From Enterococcus viikkiensis (lineage in GTDB: Bacteria > Bacillota > Bacilli > Lactobacillales > Enterococcaceae), in assembly GCF_005405345.1 (NCBI RefSeq), contig NZ_BJDW01000018.1:1-46840 (forward strand): DNA of 46,840 nt, given 5' to 3'. How positions within the stretch are numbered: the stretch's first letter is position 1; the number at the start of each line of letters is the position of its first letter. Of this stretch, positions 24,577 to 34,666 are shown piece by piece. The notes under the pieces are model-generated. The model was not told where the DNA came from. It ran no database searches and worked only from the letters and a program-made list of their open reading frames with translations. Both the position numbers and the translations under genes were made by a program.

Positions 24577-26974
24577 ACATAAACATCGCTGGTGTTGTGC
24601 CTTCCATTCCGATCATTGGATCGATGGTTTGTGCAGTGATTAGTTTAGGTGTCAAGATGGTCGGGTCTTTGGTATCAGATACAGGCTGTTCTGATCCTTC
24701 AAAAGGTTCTTCCTTAGGTTTTTCGGGTGCATCGGCAGTGCCTTTAGTGATTCGTTCAATCAAAGTCGTCTTTCGCACGGCCGATTCTTTATTGACACAT
24801 GCTTGAAAGGCTTCCTCTTCACCTAACAGGATCAACAAATCCTTACTACGAGTCACTGCCGTATACAATAAATTTCGTTGCAGCATGCGAGAATATTGCT
24901 TCACCATCGGCAGCAGTACCATTTTGAACTCGCTGCCTTGCGCTTTATGAATCGAGCAGCAGTAAGAAAGTTTGATCTTATTCCATTCGGAACGTTTGTA
25001 GCTGACTTCATTACTATCAAATTGGATCACTAATTCATCGACTTTGTCTTCCGATTCCTTCGCTGGAATGATCCCTACGATCATCCCCATATCACCATTG
25101 AACACATTCAGCTCCGGATTGTTGACTAACTGTAAAACTTTGTCTCCAATGCGATAAACAACATCGTTCCACTGAACTTCTTTTTTTCGTCCATCGTTAG
25201 GATTGAAAATTTCCTGCATCATCTTATTAATTGCATCAATCCCTGCTGGTCCGCGATACATTGGTGCTAAGACTTGAACATCTTGGGCAGTGTAACCTTT
25301 TTTCTTTGCTCGCTCGACGATCTGCTTAACCACTTCTTCCATTTGAAAAGCGTGGCAAGCAATGAATGAACGGTCCTTTTGATTTTGTCTAAAATCTTGC
25401 GGCAGCTTGCCGTCTTTGATTTCATGCGCCAGTGGAATAATCGAAGAGCCATCCCCTTGACGATAAATATCCGTTAGCTCCATTTTGGGAATAGCCTCAA
25501 TTTGCAGCAAGTCATGGAAAACTTGACCCGGACCGACAGAGGGCAATTGATCCTTATCTCCTACGAAGATGACTTGCATGTTATCAGGGATTGCTTTTAA
25601 TAAAGTATTTGCGAGCCATGTATCTACCATCGACATCTCGTCTACGATTAACAAGCCCCCATCTAATTCTTTGGCTTCAATATCGGGTGTCTCATTGTTG
25701 GCATTCAAACCTAATAATCGGTGGATCGTACTGGCAGGCAGACCGGTCGTTTCATTCATCCGCTTGGCTGCCCGTCCGGTGGGAGCCGCTAATAAAATCG
25801 GAAAGATCGCGTTAGTATAGTCTTTCGGGTCTAAAGATAACTCATTCAACTCAGCGAATAATGTAACAATCCCGTTAATCACCGTGGTTTTCCCTGTTCC
25901 GGGACCCCCCGTTAAGATAAACAACGGTGAACGAATCGCTTCTTTGATTGCTTGATCTTGTGAGTCACCATACGTAATCTTTAATTGCTTTTCAATGATT
26001 CGTAATTTTTTATCCACCGTCTTTTGCGGATAATTGATTTCCTTTTTACGGGCCAACAACCGTTCGATAGAAGAAGCAATTCCCCACTCACTGTAAAACA
26101 ACGTGTTCTCATAGATTTTGGTTGCTTCTTGCTGAATTTTTTCTTCTTCTACTAACTGAATAATCATCGTTGCAATTTGATCGGGAGCGATCTCAACAGG
26201 TCGTGTGGTTTCTAATAATTGCAAAACCTCGGTTAATAATTGCTGAGCTTCCACATACGTGTCGCCACTTTGGTTGGCATCTTCATTAACTTGATGAAAA
26301 ATCGCCGCCCGAATCCGCTGTGGACTATCCGCCGCGATACCAAGCTGTTCTGCCAAGCTGTCCGCCTTTTTAAAGCCGATTCCTTCGATATCCTCCACTA
26401 GCTGATATGGATTTTCCGCGATCACATCCAAAGCTTCATTACGATAGGTTTGAAAAATTGCAAAGGAGAGCTGACTGCCAAAGCCATAGCGCCCTAAACC
26501 CATGATAATTTTTTCCATTCCGTGATTTTGCCGCAGGGTTTCGACGACGACCTTTTGTTTCTTAGCATTCAAATTGGGAATCCGTGCCAGCACCGCCGGA
26601 TTTTCGATGATCTCATCGATCGCTTCTTCGCCTAATACCTCAATGATTTTTTCAGCGGTCTTTTTACCAATTCCGGGAAATTTTTCACTAGATAAATAAT
26701 TGATCAACCCATTCGCCGAAGTTGGATGCGCCTGTTCATAACTTTCCACCAAAAATTGTTTTCCATAGCGAGGATGTTCAACAAAATGCCCCAAGAAGCG
26801 ATATTCTTCATCTTCTTGCACATCGCCAAAGCTGCCCGTTATGACGATTTCCTGTTCGAGATAATCGCTGTTGGTCTCGCTAACTTTTACCAGCAGAACT
26901 TTATAAAAATTGCTGGGGTTTTGAAAGAAAATGGCTTTTAGCGTGCCCACGATGTATAACTGTTCTTCCGACAT
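24575..26974 (-). CDS. recD2: RecD2-type 5'-3' DNA helicase
   Basis: A 799-residue superfamily 1B helicase of the RecD2 group, found in bacteria where it acts apart from RecBC. An N-terminal OB-like region (1-80) and helix-hairpin-helix segments (FPGIGKKTAEKII at 99-111 and IEGIGFKKADSLAEQLG near 196-212) precede the motor. Walker A is GGPGTGKTT (356-364); LLIVDEMSMVD is motif II; the C-terminal IHKAQGSEFKMV and AVTRSKDLLIL motifs are also present. It has a GGAGG ribosome site. The downstream phosphatase gene lies upstream on this strand with only 14 nt between them, so they probably share a transcript. Confidence 0.95.
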   Translation of the reverse strand: MSEEQLYIVGTLKAIFFQNPSNFYKVLLVKVSETNSDYLEQEIVITGSFGDVQEDEEYRFLGHFVEHPRYGKQFLVESYEQAHPTSANGLINYLSSEKFPGIGKKTAEKIIEVLGEEAIDEIIENPAVLARIPNLNAKKQKVVVETLRQNHGMEKIIMGLGRYGFGSQLSFAIFQTYRNEALDVIAENPYQLVEDIEGIGFKKADSLAEQLGIAADSPQRIRAAIFHQVNEDANQSGDTYVEAQQLLTEVLQLLETTRPVEIAPDQIATMIIQLVEEEKIQQEATKIYENTLFYSEWGIASSIERLLARKKEINYPQKTVDKKLRIIEKQLKITYGDSQDQAIKEAIRSPLFILTGGPGTGKTTVINGIVTLFAELNELSLDPKDYTNAIFPILLAAPTGRAAKRMNETTGLPASTIHRLLGLNANNETPDIEAKELDGGLLIVDEMSMVDTWLANTLLKAIPDNMQVIFVGDKDQLPSVGPGQVFHDLLQIEAIPKMELTDIYRQGDGSSIIPLAHEIKDGKLPQDFRQNQKDRSFIACHAFQMEEVVKQIVERAKKKGYTAQDVQVLAPMYRGPAGIDAINKMMQEIFNPNDGRKKEVQWNDVVYRIGDKVLQLVNNPELNVFNGDMGMIVGIIPAKESEDKVDELVIQFDSNEVSYKRSEWNKIKLSYCCSIHKAQGSEFKMVLLPMVKQYSRMLQRNLLYTAVTRSKDLLILLGEEEAFQACVNKESAVRKTTLIERITKGTADAPEKPKEEPFEGSEQPVSDTKDPTILTPKLITAQTIDPMIGMEGTTPAMFM

Positions 26975-26988
26975 TTTGTCCCTCCTTC

Positions 26989-27645
26989 TTAAAGTAATGA
27001 GTCGGGTTTCGAGCCTGTTCCTGCTAAAAAGCTGACATCATTCCATTGGATCATTTCATACGGCGGCTGGCTAGATTTTGCCTCTAAAATGGTCAAACTA
27101 TTATTGTATAAACCGCCCATATCACGTAATTCTGCTAAGGGTTTGCCGTTTAAAGCTTGGATTGCCGCGGTCAATGCCGCTCCATGACCGACAAAAAGCA
27201 GCGGACCCGTTTGGGCTTCTGCCACTGCTTCTGCGACAAAATCATTAATCCGCTTCAGCATGTCTTCAATTTTCTCACCTTCAAAGGGCGTTGGATCATA
27301 CAGGTCCAAATGATTTCGCAGATTTACCATATCTTTAGGATAACGCTCCTCAATAACTGGGATCAATTGTCCTTCAAGGGTTCCTAAGCCCAGCTCACGT
27401 AACTCATCCGTTCGAATAATCTCCGTCGGTTGGGTTAATTGTTTATTGATGCCTTCTGCTGTCAAATAAGCCCGCTTCAAGCTGCTAGTATAGATTTTTT
27501 CAAAGGGAATATCCTTTAATTCCTGGCCTAATGCTTTAATTGCTTCGATACTCTCAGGCAATAAAGGCGAGTCTCCCATCATGCCTTGAAATCTTTTTTC
27601 ATCATTCCAACGGGTTTTTCCGTGGCGGGTAAAATAAATTTTCAT
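26989..27645 (-). CDS. Histidine phosphatase family protein
   Basis: A 218-residue phosphoglycerate-mutase-like phosphatase. The catalytic histidine lies in TRHGKTRWN (6-14), with Arg in SSLKRAYLTAE, Glu in ELGLGTLEG and the second His in FVGHGAALTAA. The branch is cofactor-independent of metal and acts on phosphorylated metabolites; the substrate is not evident. The start follows AAGGA. It probably forms an operon with recD2 14 nt downstream. Confidence 0.85.
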   Translation of the reverse strand: MKIYFTRHGKTRWNDEKRFQGMMGDSPLLPESIEAIKALGQELKDIPFEKIYTSSLKRAYLTAEGINKQLTQPTEIIRTDELRELGLGTLEGQLIPVIEERYPKDMVNLRNHLDLYDPTPFEGEKIEDMLKRINDFVAEAVAEAQTGPLLFVGHGAALTAAIQALNGKPLAELRDMGGLYNNSLTILEAKSSQPPYEMIQWNDVSFLAGTGSKPDSLL

Positions 27646-27702
27646 CCAATCCAGTTCCTTACTCTTTAGATTTCATTCCTAATTCGTTGACTATCCATTC
27701 AC

Positions 27703-28209
27703 TTAGTCTAACTTATCGTGGTCATAGTGATGCGTCAATTCTAGCTGCGGATAATCTTGCTGGCGCAATGCTTCGTACACCACTAACGCCACTGTGTTGG
27801 ACAGATTCAATGAGCGAACGTGTTCATCGTTCATTGGAATCCGTAAACATTTGTCCTCATTTTCCCGCATAAATTCTTCTGGCAAACCTGTAGTCTCTTT
27901 ACCAAACATGAAAAAATGATCGGCATCATCTGTGTAATCCACTTCTGAATAGGTTGCATTGGCGAATTTTGTTATTAGATGCAATTGTTGATCACCAAGA
28001 TAGTCAAGAAAAGCCGCTAAATCTTTATGATAAGTGATGTTTACATCATTCCAATAATCGAGTCCTGCTCGTTTTAAATGCTTATCGTCCGTTGAAAATC
28101 CTAATGGCTCGATCAAATGTAGCGGAGAATTTGTTGCCGCACACGTGCGGGCGATATTTCCGGTGTTTGCTGGAATTTGTGGTTCAAATAATACAATATG
28201 ATTTGTCAT
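27703..28209 (-). CDS. trmL: tRNA (cytidine/uridine-34-2'-O)-methyltransferase
   Basis: A 168-residue SPOUT methyltransferase that methylates the wobble base of tRNA-Leu. Motifs [33 protein letters not shown] and [21 protein letters not shown], forming the trefoil-knot SAM site, are all present. Length is typical. The start follows AAGGG. The 320-bp upstream region contains a candidate small RNA that could be a leader for this gene. Confidence 0.95.
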   Translation of the reverse strand: MTNHIVLFEPQIPANTGNIARTCAATNSPLHLIEPLGFSTDDKHLKRAGLDYWNDVNITYHKDLAAFLDYLGDQQLHLITKFANATYSEVDYTDDADHFFMFGKETTGLPEEFMRENEDKCLRIPMNDEHVRSLNLSNTVALVVYEALRQQDYPQLELTHHYDHDKLD

Positions 28210-28340
28210 GCTAGTACCCTTCTTTTTCTTAATTTATGATCTTTGCTGGTTTACAGCTTGTTTTATTAGACAAATGATCTTGGGAGCTGCTGAAGCTGAA
28301 TCGACAGCGCACTCAATCATCGAGGTGATTTTTTCCAAAA
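28210..28340 (-). other. 5' region of trmL, no gene
   Basis: No gene is visible. On the minus strand, immediately after the U10 tract of the candidate small RNA, TGATTTT-TTCC-AAAATCA (28326-28343) can form a small hairpin. Further along are AGCT/CAGC-type short repeats and a weak promoter candidate. Together with 28341-28529 this is the longest untranslated gap in this part of the window. Confidence 0.4.
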
Positions 28341-28462
28341 TCAAAAAAAAAACGTACCAACTCGGTGTCTAGCACGGCGAGTCGCTACGTTAGTGAAGCA
28401 CTTTTCACTAACTTTTATCAGAACAGGAACCTGATAAAAACCAATGAAAAACAACTTGTTGC
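28341..28462 (-). ncRNA. Candidate small RNA or leader, three hairpins plus U10
   Basis: From the promoter at 28464-28492 the minus-strand transcript would contain three abutting hairpins. The first is CTGATAAAA-type (28413-28421 with 28431-28439, 9 bp). The second is GTTAGTGAA / TTCACTAAC (28389-28397 with 28404-28412, 9 bp). The third is the terminator: AACGTA / TACGTT (28351-28356 with 28386-28391) with an inner ACTCG / CGAGT helix, followed by ten U residues. The third stem shares three bases with the second, so the two may compete. No convincing reading frame is present. It matches no RNA family I recognise. Confidence 0.6.
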
Positions 28463-28463
28463 T

Positions 28464-28492
28464 ACTATAACATCACGAAGTCACAAATGCAA
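28464..28492 (-). promoter_or_regulatory. Strong promoter of the candidate small RNA
   Basis: TTGCAT (28487-28492) and TATAGT (28464-28469) are 17 bp apart on the minus strand, and the -10 is extended (TGTTATAGT). It lies 38 nt past the rlmA stop and points away from it. Confidence 0.75.
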
Positions 28493-28529
28493 CCATCTGT
28501 TTTCACAAATTCTTATGAAAGCGATTACT

Positions 28530-29357
28530 CTAATAGCCTTTTAATATCTCGACATCAATCGTTATTTTTTTTAACGGGTTCGCAGCTAAATTTGCTTTTA
28601 TTTCTGGTGAGACTTGCCATTCAAGGGGTGACATCTCTAAGAGGTCCAATCGGTTATTTTCTGGAATTTCAAATTCATAGGTGACACGTTCCCGTTGAGC
28701 CACGGTCATTTCTTCTGTGAAACGTTGAATAACTGCCTCGTTAGAATAACTTTCCCCATCAGGTCGATAGACTGCTCGCAATTCTTTTAAATAGTTTGTT
28801 TGTGGAACGATCTTGATTACACAGCCGTTAGGTTTCAATACGCGCTTGAACTCACGATACTGGGAAGGTGAAAAAATATTCAAGATTGTATCGAAGGATT
28901 GATCCGCAAAGGGCAAATTCGTCAGATCCGCTACACACCAAAATGCGTCTATGGGCTGATTGCTTGCTAAATAAATTCCTTCTTTAGCAATATCAAAGCC
29001 GATCGTCACAGGATTTTCATTCAGCCGATTAAGCTGCTGCAAGAAACTGCCCTCTCCACAACCTACATCTAATACATTCCCTGTTTGCATCAGTTCGGCG
29101 ATTTTTTCGACCACTGGCTGATACATACCGGAACGGATCATTCGGCCTCGGGGTGCAAACATTTCCTGATCATACTCACTTTTAATTTGATGATCTAAAA
29201 AATAAAGTGTGCCTTTCTTCGCTAAATCAAAGCGATGACCATTCTCACAAGTTAAACTTTTTTCCTTTTGAATCATTTCGCGGTGGCATTTTGGGCAACG
29301 AAACAGTGCTTGTTGCTTGGCCAAAAAATTAGCGCCCCGTTCAATTTTTTTTAACAT
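28530..29357 (-). CDS. rlmA: 23S rRNA (guanine-N1)-methyltransferase, RlmA type
   Basis: A 275-residue SAM-dependent methyltransferase with an N-terminal zinc ribbon (CPKCHREM, then C..GH at 21-41) that reads the loop of helix 35 in 23S rRNA. The SAM motif is VLDVGCGEGSFL (95-106). Gram-positive members modify G748 (RlmA-II/TlrB), and enterobacterial ones G745, so the exact base is an inference. The start at an ATG follows AAGG. It is divergent from cutC. Confidence 0.9.
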   Translation of the reverse strand: MLKKIERGANFLAKQQALFRCPKCHREMIQKEKSLTCENGHRFDLAKKGTLYFLDHQIKSEYDQEMFAPRGRMIRSGMYQPVVEKIAELMQTGNVLDVGCGEGSFLQQLNRLNENPVTIGFDIAKEGIYLASNQPIDAFWCVADLTNLPFADQSFDTILNIFSPSQYREFKRVLKPNGCVIKIVPQTNYLKELRAVYRPDGESYSNEAVIQRFTEEMTVAQRERVTYEFEIPENNRLDLLEMSPLEWQVSPEIKANLAANPLKKITIDVEILKGY

Positions 29358-29491
29358 TTTGCCACTTCCTTTTGGTTATCATAGCATAGTTCTTTTATTC
29401 CTACTATCGTCGAGATATGCTAAACTAGTTGCGGAACAAGAATAGAATTTTTTTAAAGAATATTTTAGATGAGAATCAAGGAGGCTATTTA

Positions 29492-30127
29492 ATGATTAAA
29501 GAATTTTGCGCTGAAAATTACACAAACATTCCTCAAGCGATCCAAGCGGGAGCTGGTCGGATCGAATTGTGTGACAATCTAGCCGTTGGCGGAACAACGC
29601 CAAGTATCGGCGTGATTGAAGAAGTCTTAGCTTATACTAGTGAAAAGCACGTACCAGTGATGACTATGATTCGTCCTCGTAGCGGAAATTTTGTCTATAA
29701 TGATATTGAATTGAAAATCATGGAAAACGATTTGATTCATGCGAAAAATGCTGGAACAGACGGGGTTGTTTTTGGCTGTTTGACACCGGATAATGAAGTT
29801 GATGAAGAAGCGTTGGAAATGCTTTTAGGCAATAGTGAAGGCTTATTGACAACCTTCCACATGGCCTTTGATGAGCTTTCTAAGGAAGAACAATTCAAAA
29901 CGATCGATTGGTTCGCTAAACTAGGCATCGACCGAATTTTGACTCACGGTGGGTCGTTAGATACCTCCATCGAAGACAACTTGCCTCATTTAAAAGAGTT
30001 AATTGATTATGCGGCGGGTCGGATCATTATTTTACCTGGCGGCGGGATTAACGCTGACAATGCGGAAAGAATCGCCGAATCCTTAGGTATCCATGAAGTT
30101 CATGGAACAAAAGTTGTGAAATTTTAA
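29492..30127 (+). CDS. cutC: CutC family protein
   Basis: A 211-residue TIM-barrel protein of the CutC family, associated with copper homeostasis in enterococci, although the biochemical activity is still uncertain. MIKEFCAENYTNIPQAIQAGAGRIELCDNLAVGG-type N terminus, MIRPRSGNFVYND and LPGGGINADNAE are present, given here in short form. I use ATG 29492 after AAGGAGG; the longer frame to 29429 has no ribosome site. Family members have about 210-250 residues, so the length is normal. Confidence 0.92.
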   Translation: MIKEFCAENYTNIPQAIQAGAGRIELCDNLAVGGTTPSIGVIEEVLAYTSEKHVPVMTMIRPRSGNFVYNDIELKIMENDLIHAKNAGTDGVVFGCLTPDNEVDEEALEMLLGNSEGLLTTFHMAFDELSKEEQFKTIDWFAKLGIDRILTHGGSLDTSIEDNLPHLKELIDYAAGRIIILPGGGINADNAERIAESLGIHEVHGTKVVKF

Positions 30128-30139
30128 AAATTGAATAAA

Positions 30140-30175
30140 ACCCCCGCAACAGTCATCCATGATGCTGTCGCGGGG
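30140..30175 (+). terminator. Terminator between cutC and GH1 gene
   Basis: CCCCGC...GCGGGG outer stem with ACAG/CTGT inner pairing. The flanks carry only short A/T runs, so termination may be modest; it lies between convergent genes. Confidence 0.6.
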
Positions 30176-30182
30176 ATATTAT

Positions 30183-31706
<1,524 letters not shown>

Positions 31707-31744
31707 GTTTCAGCTTGGCCGATCCATTTTCTTTTTCGGCACTT

Positions 31745-31764
31745 ATTTTCATAGTTATGAAAAT
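31745..31764. promoter_or_regulatory. Palindromic operator before RpiR-type regulator
   Basis: ATTTTCAT-AGTT-ATGAAAAT is a perfect inverted repeat with 8-bp arms, 27 nt upstream of the regulator's start and between the two divergent genes. It is a good candidate for an autoregulatory RpiR operator. Confidence 0.6.
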
Positions 31765-31790
31765 GAATCATCAAAAAAGGAGTATTCCCT

Positions 31791-32591
31791 ATGTTTCCTA
31801 TTTATGAGTTGTTCAATTACTTGAATCGACACCCTTCTGATAAAACTTATTCAAAAATTATTGTCTATTTGTTTACTCATCAAAAAGAGATCCAGCACTT
31901 AACTATCTCACAAATCGCGAAACGCTGTTTCGTGTCACCTGCTACGATGACCCGTTTCTGTCAGGCCTTTGGCTTTTCTTCCTTTTCACACTTGCGAGAA
32001 GCGCTGACGATCAACGAGCGGATAAAAAGCTATAACGCATTAAGGATGAGAGCGTCTGACTTTCAAAAGTTACAAGAACAGCCAGAAATCTTTCTAGCCA
32101 ATTACGCCGCTGAAATCACGTCGGCATTAAAGGATATTCTTGAGAAAATTGATTACCAAGAGATTGATCAATTACTTGAAAAAATCCAGCAAGCTGAAAA
32201 AATTATTTTGATCGGCTATACCACAACATTAGAACTGGCTCGTAATATGCAGATCGCCTTTAGCGCTTCAAATAAATTGATCCATGTCCCTGAAAACGAG
32301 GAGCTACAGAAAAAAGCGATTCAGCAAGCAGACGAACAAACTGTAATCCTTGTGCTTTCGTCTTACGGAACTATTTTAACCAGTCATGTCGATTTAATTA
32401 ACCAAATCAGTCATCGGCCAGCTCATTCCGTCTTAATCACTCAGCATACGCAGAACCTAATGACCAATCTTTTTGATCAAGTTCTCAATTTGACTAGCAC
32501 CAATTATGTCCAAATCGGAAATTATCCGCTGGAATTTTTCTGCGATTATTTTGTTCGTCGCTATGCCAGTCTAAACGAAAAAAGAAAATGA
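31791..32591 (+). CDS. RpiR/MurR family transcriptional regulator
   Basis: A 266-residue regulator with an N-terminal HTH (about 1-75; LTISQIAKRCFVSPATMTRFCQAFGFSSFSHL) and a SIS sugar-phosphate domain (about 110-240, around IILIGYTTT). It probably senses the phosphoglucoside or glucose-6-phosphate and controls the divergent GH1 gene. AAGGAG precedes the ATG. Its TGA lies inside the stem of the terminator shared with the Nudix-like gene. Confidence 0.88.
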   Translation: MFPIYELFNYLNRHPSDKTYSKIIVYLFTHQKEIQHLTISQIAKRCFVSPATMTRFCQAFGFSSFSHLREALTINERIKSYNALRMRASDFQKLQEQPEIFLANYAAEITSALKDILEKIDYQEIDQLLEKIQQAEKIILIGYTTTLELARNMQIAFSASNKLIHVPENEELQKKAIQQADEQTVILVLSSYGTILTSHVDLINQISHRPAHSVLITQHTQNLMTNLFDQVLNLTSTNYVQIGNYPLEFFCDYFVRRYASLNEKRK

Positions 32592-32621
32592 TTCGCAGGT
32601 TGTTTGCGCATCATTTTCTTT
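32581..32621. terminator. Bidirectional terminator containing two stop codons
   Basis: AAAGAAAATGAT (32581-32592) pairs with ATCATTTTCTTT (32610-32621), with an inner CGCA/TGCG helix. The left arm contains the regulator's TGA and the right arm the TGA of the convergent Nudix-like gene. Confidence 0.8.
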
Positions 32622-33051
32622 TTTCTTTGATGAAGCTTTTCAATTTAAACAGCCATTTATTTTCTTTTAGGCGCAAGCGCACAGGAAAACGGCCAGTTAA
32701 ATAATCCTTAATCTGGCGTTGACGATCCGGATAGACATTTAGCGGTAGATTATGAATATCAAAGAAGCTGAAATCTGCATAATCGTGAGACTCCATTCGA
32801 CTTTGAGAAACGGCTTCCTGCACCTTGTATATATACGTGATTTCTTCGTAATGTTCTTTGGTATAGATCCCGATCAAGTCCTCAACAGTACTATTAAAAG
32901 AAAGCAGTTCGGAGATTAATCTGCGCATACCGTCTCGCTCATTTTCATTTGGTAAAAGGTCTCCTCCTGGCAAATCCCAAATGGGCATTCCTGGACGACG
33001 AACCAATAAAATCAATCCATTTCGGATAACGATGGCATAAGCTTTTTTCAA
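32611..33051 (-). CDS. Nudix-fold protein with degenerate Nudix box
   Basis: A 146-residue protein of the Nudix fold. The box begins normally (G30, five residues, E36, then seven residues and R44) but continues RLISELLSF where REUXEEXGU is expected: the first catalytic Glu is Leu45, the second of the EE pair is Leu49, and the Gly is Ser51; Glu48 remains. Metal binding and hydrolysis may therefore be lost or altered, as in non-hydrolytic sensor Nudix proteins. The start appears to be a TTG, with an in-frame stop just upstream; the nearest Shine-Dalgarno (AAGG) is a little far. Basic C-terminal tail (130-146). Confidence 0.8.
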   Translation of the reverse strand: MKKAYAIVIRNGLILLVRRPGMPIWDLPGGDLLPNENERDGMRRLISELLSFNSTVEDLIGIYTKEHYEEITYIYKVQEAVSQSRMESHDYADFSFFDIHNLPLNVYPDRQRQIKDYLTGRFPVRLRLKENKWLFKLKSFIKEKRK

Positions 33052-33091
33052 AATTTTTCACTACCTTCAGCATATGTCTTTTGGTAATAAC

Positions 33092-34462
33092 TTAATGATT
33101 AATAAACCGCTCCATAAACAAACTCGCAATATTAAAATAAATCAGCACACTCGTTAAATCACTCAATGTAGTAATAAAAGGACCGCTGGCAACCGCCGGG
33201 TCAAAGCCCAAGCGCTCCATGATCATCGGAATCCAGCTGCCAGCCAAGTTGGCAACCGTGATCGCGGCCATCATCGCTGTGCCAATTACAAAGCCTAAGA
33301 TAAAATTATGCTTCCAAATGCCAACGATAATAAAAATCGTCACGCCCGTCACAAAACCGGTTACTAGCCCCGTTAAAATTTCTCCTAAAATCATTTTACC
33401 AAAATTTTTCTCATTATTATCAGCAATCGCCAAACGTCTGACTGCCACGGCTAGTGATTGCGTTCCAGCATTTCCGGCCGTTCCGGTGATCAAAGAAATA
33501 AACACCGCTAGAATACTCGCTTTACTTACTAGTTCTTCATAATGATTGATCAAGGTCGCTGTCGTCATCCCTAAAAATAGCAGCGTAATCAACCACGGCA
33601 ACCGCCGTGACGCTGACTTAACCGGATTTTCATCGACTTCTTCAACATTGACCCCGGCCAATCCAGAGTAGTCGCTGGCCGCTTCGTCATCGATGACATC
33701 AATGATATCATCGACTGTCACGATTCCTAATAAATGATCATCATAATCCGTTACCGGTAGTGCTAGAAAGTCATAATCCCGGAAGGTTTGAGCAACATCT
33801 TCTTGATCGTCCCCAACGTGCACCGCGATCACTCGTTCACTCATGACCTCAGAAACCATCGTATCGTCATCGTTGACAATCAAATCGCGCAAAGAAATAA
33901 CTCCGACTAATTGATTGTCGTCGTTTACTACATAAGTATAGTAGATTGTCTCGGCAATTTGAGCTTCTTTTTTTAAAACATACATGGCCGAACGCATCGT
34001 TTGATTCGCTACAATGGCCACATACTCGGTAGTCATCAAAGAACCGGCTGTGTCATCTTCATAATGAAGTAAATCGCGAATCTCATTGGCGTGTTCAGAG
34101 TCCATCAAACTTAGATATTTAGCTACCGGTTTTTTCTCTAACTCATTCAGTAAATCCACCGCGTTATCCGTGTACATTTCTGATAACATATCCGCCGCAT
34201 ACTGCGGGCGCATTTCATTTAAATACTCATCAACATGTTCATCATCTTCTTCGATCACATCAAACATATCCGCCAGTTCCTTCGGCGACAAGTACGAGTA
34301 AATCAGGTGACGCTCATTCGGGTTTAACGATTGATAAAATTGGCCTTGATCATAGAAGTGCATTTCTAAAAATTCATCGCGGAACTCCTGCAAATGATTC
34401 TGGTGCAGCTCCTCCCTTAATTGCTGGAAAAGCGCTTCTAATTCCTCCTGGTTTTCATCCAT
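33092..34462 (-). CDS. mgtE: Magnesium transporter MgtE
   Basis: A 456-residue Mg(II) channel. It has an N-terminal regulatory domain (about 1-130), a CBS pair (about 135-260; ITYTYVVNDDNQLVGVISLRDL-like and DYDDHLLGIVTVDDIIDVI) and five membrane helices (about 285-455) with the conserved GTAGNAGTQSLAVAVR pore region. The start is ATG 34462 after GAGGTGAG. It is the last gene of relQ-nadK-rlu-mgtE, but a 237-bp gap with a duplicated hairpin leader precedes it. Confidence 0.95.
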   Translation of the reverse strand: MDENQEELEALFQQLREELHQNHLQEFRDEFLEMHFYDQGQFYQSLNPNERHLIYSYLSPKELADMFDVIEEDDEHVDEYLNEMRPQYAADMLSEMYTDNAVDLLNELEKKPVAKYLSLMDSEHANEIRDLLHYEDDTAGSLMTTEYVAIVANQTMRSAMYVLKKEAQIAETIYYTYVVNDDNQLVGVISLRDLIVNDDDTMVSEVMSERVIAVHVGDDQEDVAQTFRDYDFLALPVTDYDDHLLGIVTVDDIIDVIDDEAASDYSGLAGVNVEEVDENPVKSASRRLPWLITLLFLGMTTATLINHYEELVSKASILAVFISLITGTAGNAGTQSLAVAVRRLAIADNNEKNFGKMILGEILTGLVTGFVTGVTIFIIVGIWKHNFILGFVIGTAMMAAITVANLAGSWIPMIMERLGFDPAVASGPFITTLSDLTSVLIYFNIASLFMERFINH

Positions 34463-34470
34463 CAATCTCA

Positions 34471-34514
34471 CCTCGCTCGTTTTTATGAATTATTTTTTCT
34501 TTTAGAAAAAATAG
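34471..34514 (-). repeat. Leader repeat copy A, adjacent to mgtE
   Basis: This copy carries CCTCGCTCGTTTTT on the plus strand, i.e. the mgtE ribosome site read on the minus strand, followed by an A/T hairpin (TATTTTTTCT / AGAAAAAATA). It is repeated almost exactly 150 bp upstream at 34621. Confidence 0.8.
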
Positions 34515-34620
34515 GTTGATGCTCGCTTCGGATACCATTCTGCTTGTCAAGATCGTTTAATAAGTACGACTTTCTTTGACTGCTTCACTTTCTCGTTGCT
34601 GCTAATAGCAGAACTGGCAA

Positions 34621-34666
34621 CCTCGCTCGTTTTTAATGAACTATTTTTTCTATAAAGAAAAAATAG
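34621..34666 (-). repeat. Leader repeat copy B, upstream of mgtE
   Basis: A second copy of the hairpin-plus-ribosome-site module: identical CCTCGCTCGTTTTT, then ATGAA and a perfect 11-bp hairpin CTATTTTTTCT / AGAAAAAATAG. Similarity continues about 10 nt further. No start codon of a real gene follows this copy. Confidence 0.8.

Noticed and set aside
28351-28391. The terminal hairpin of the candidate small RNA has ACACCGAGTTGGTAC, which recalls the 3' end of type II tracrRNA.
   Set aside because: The match is short, there is no anti-repeat, repeat array or cas9 gene in the window, and hairpin ends of this kind arise by chance.
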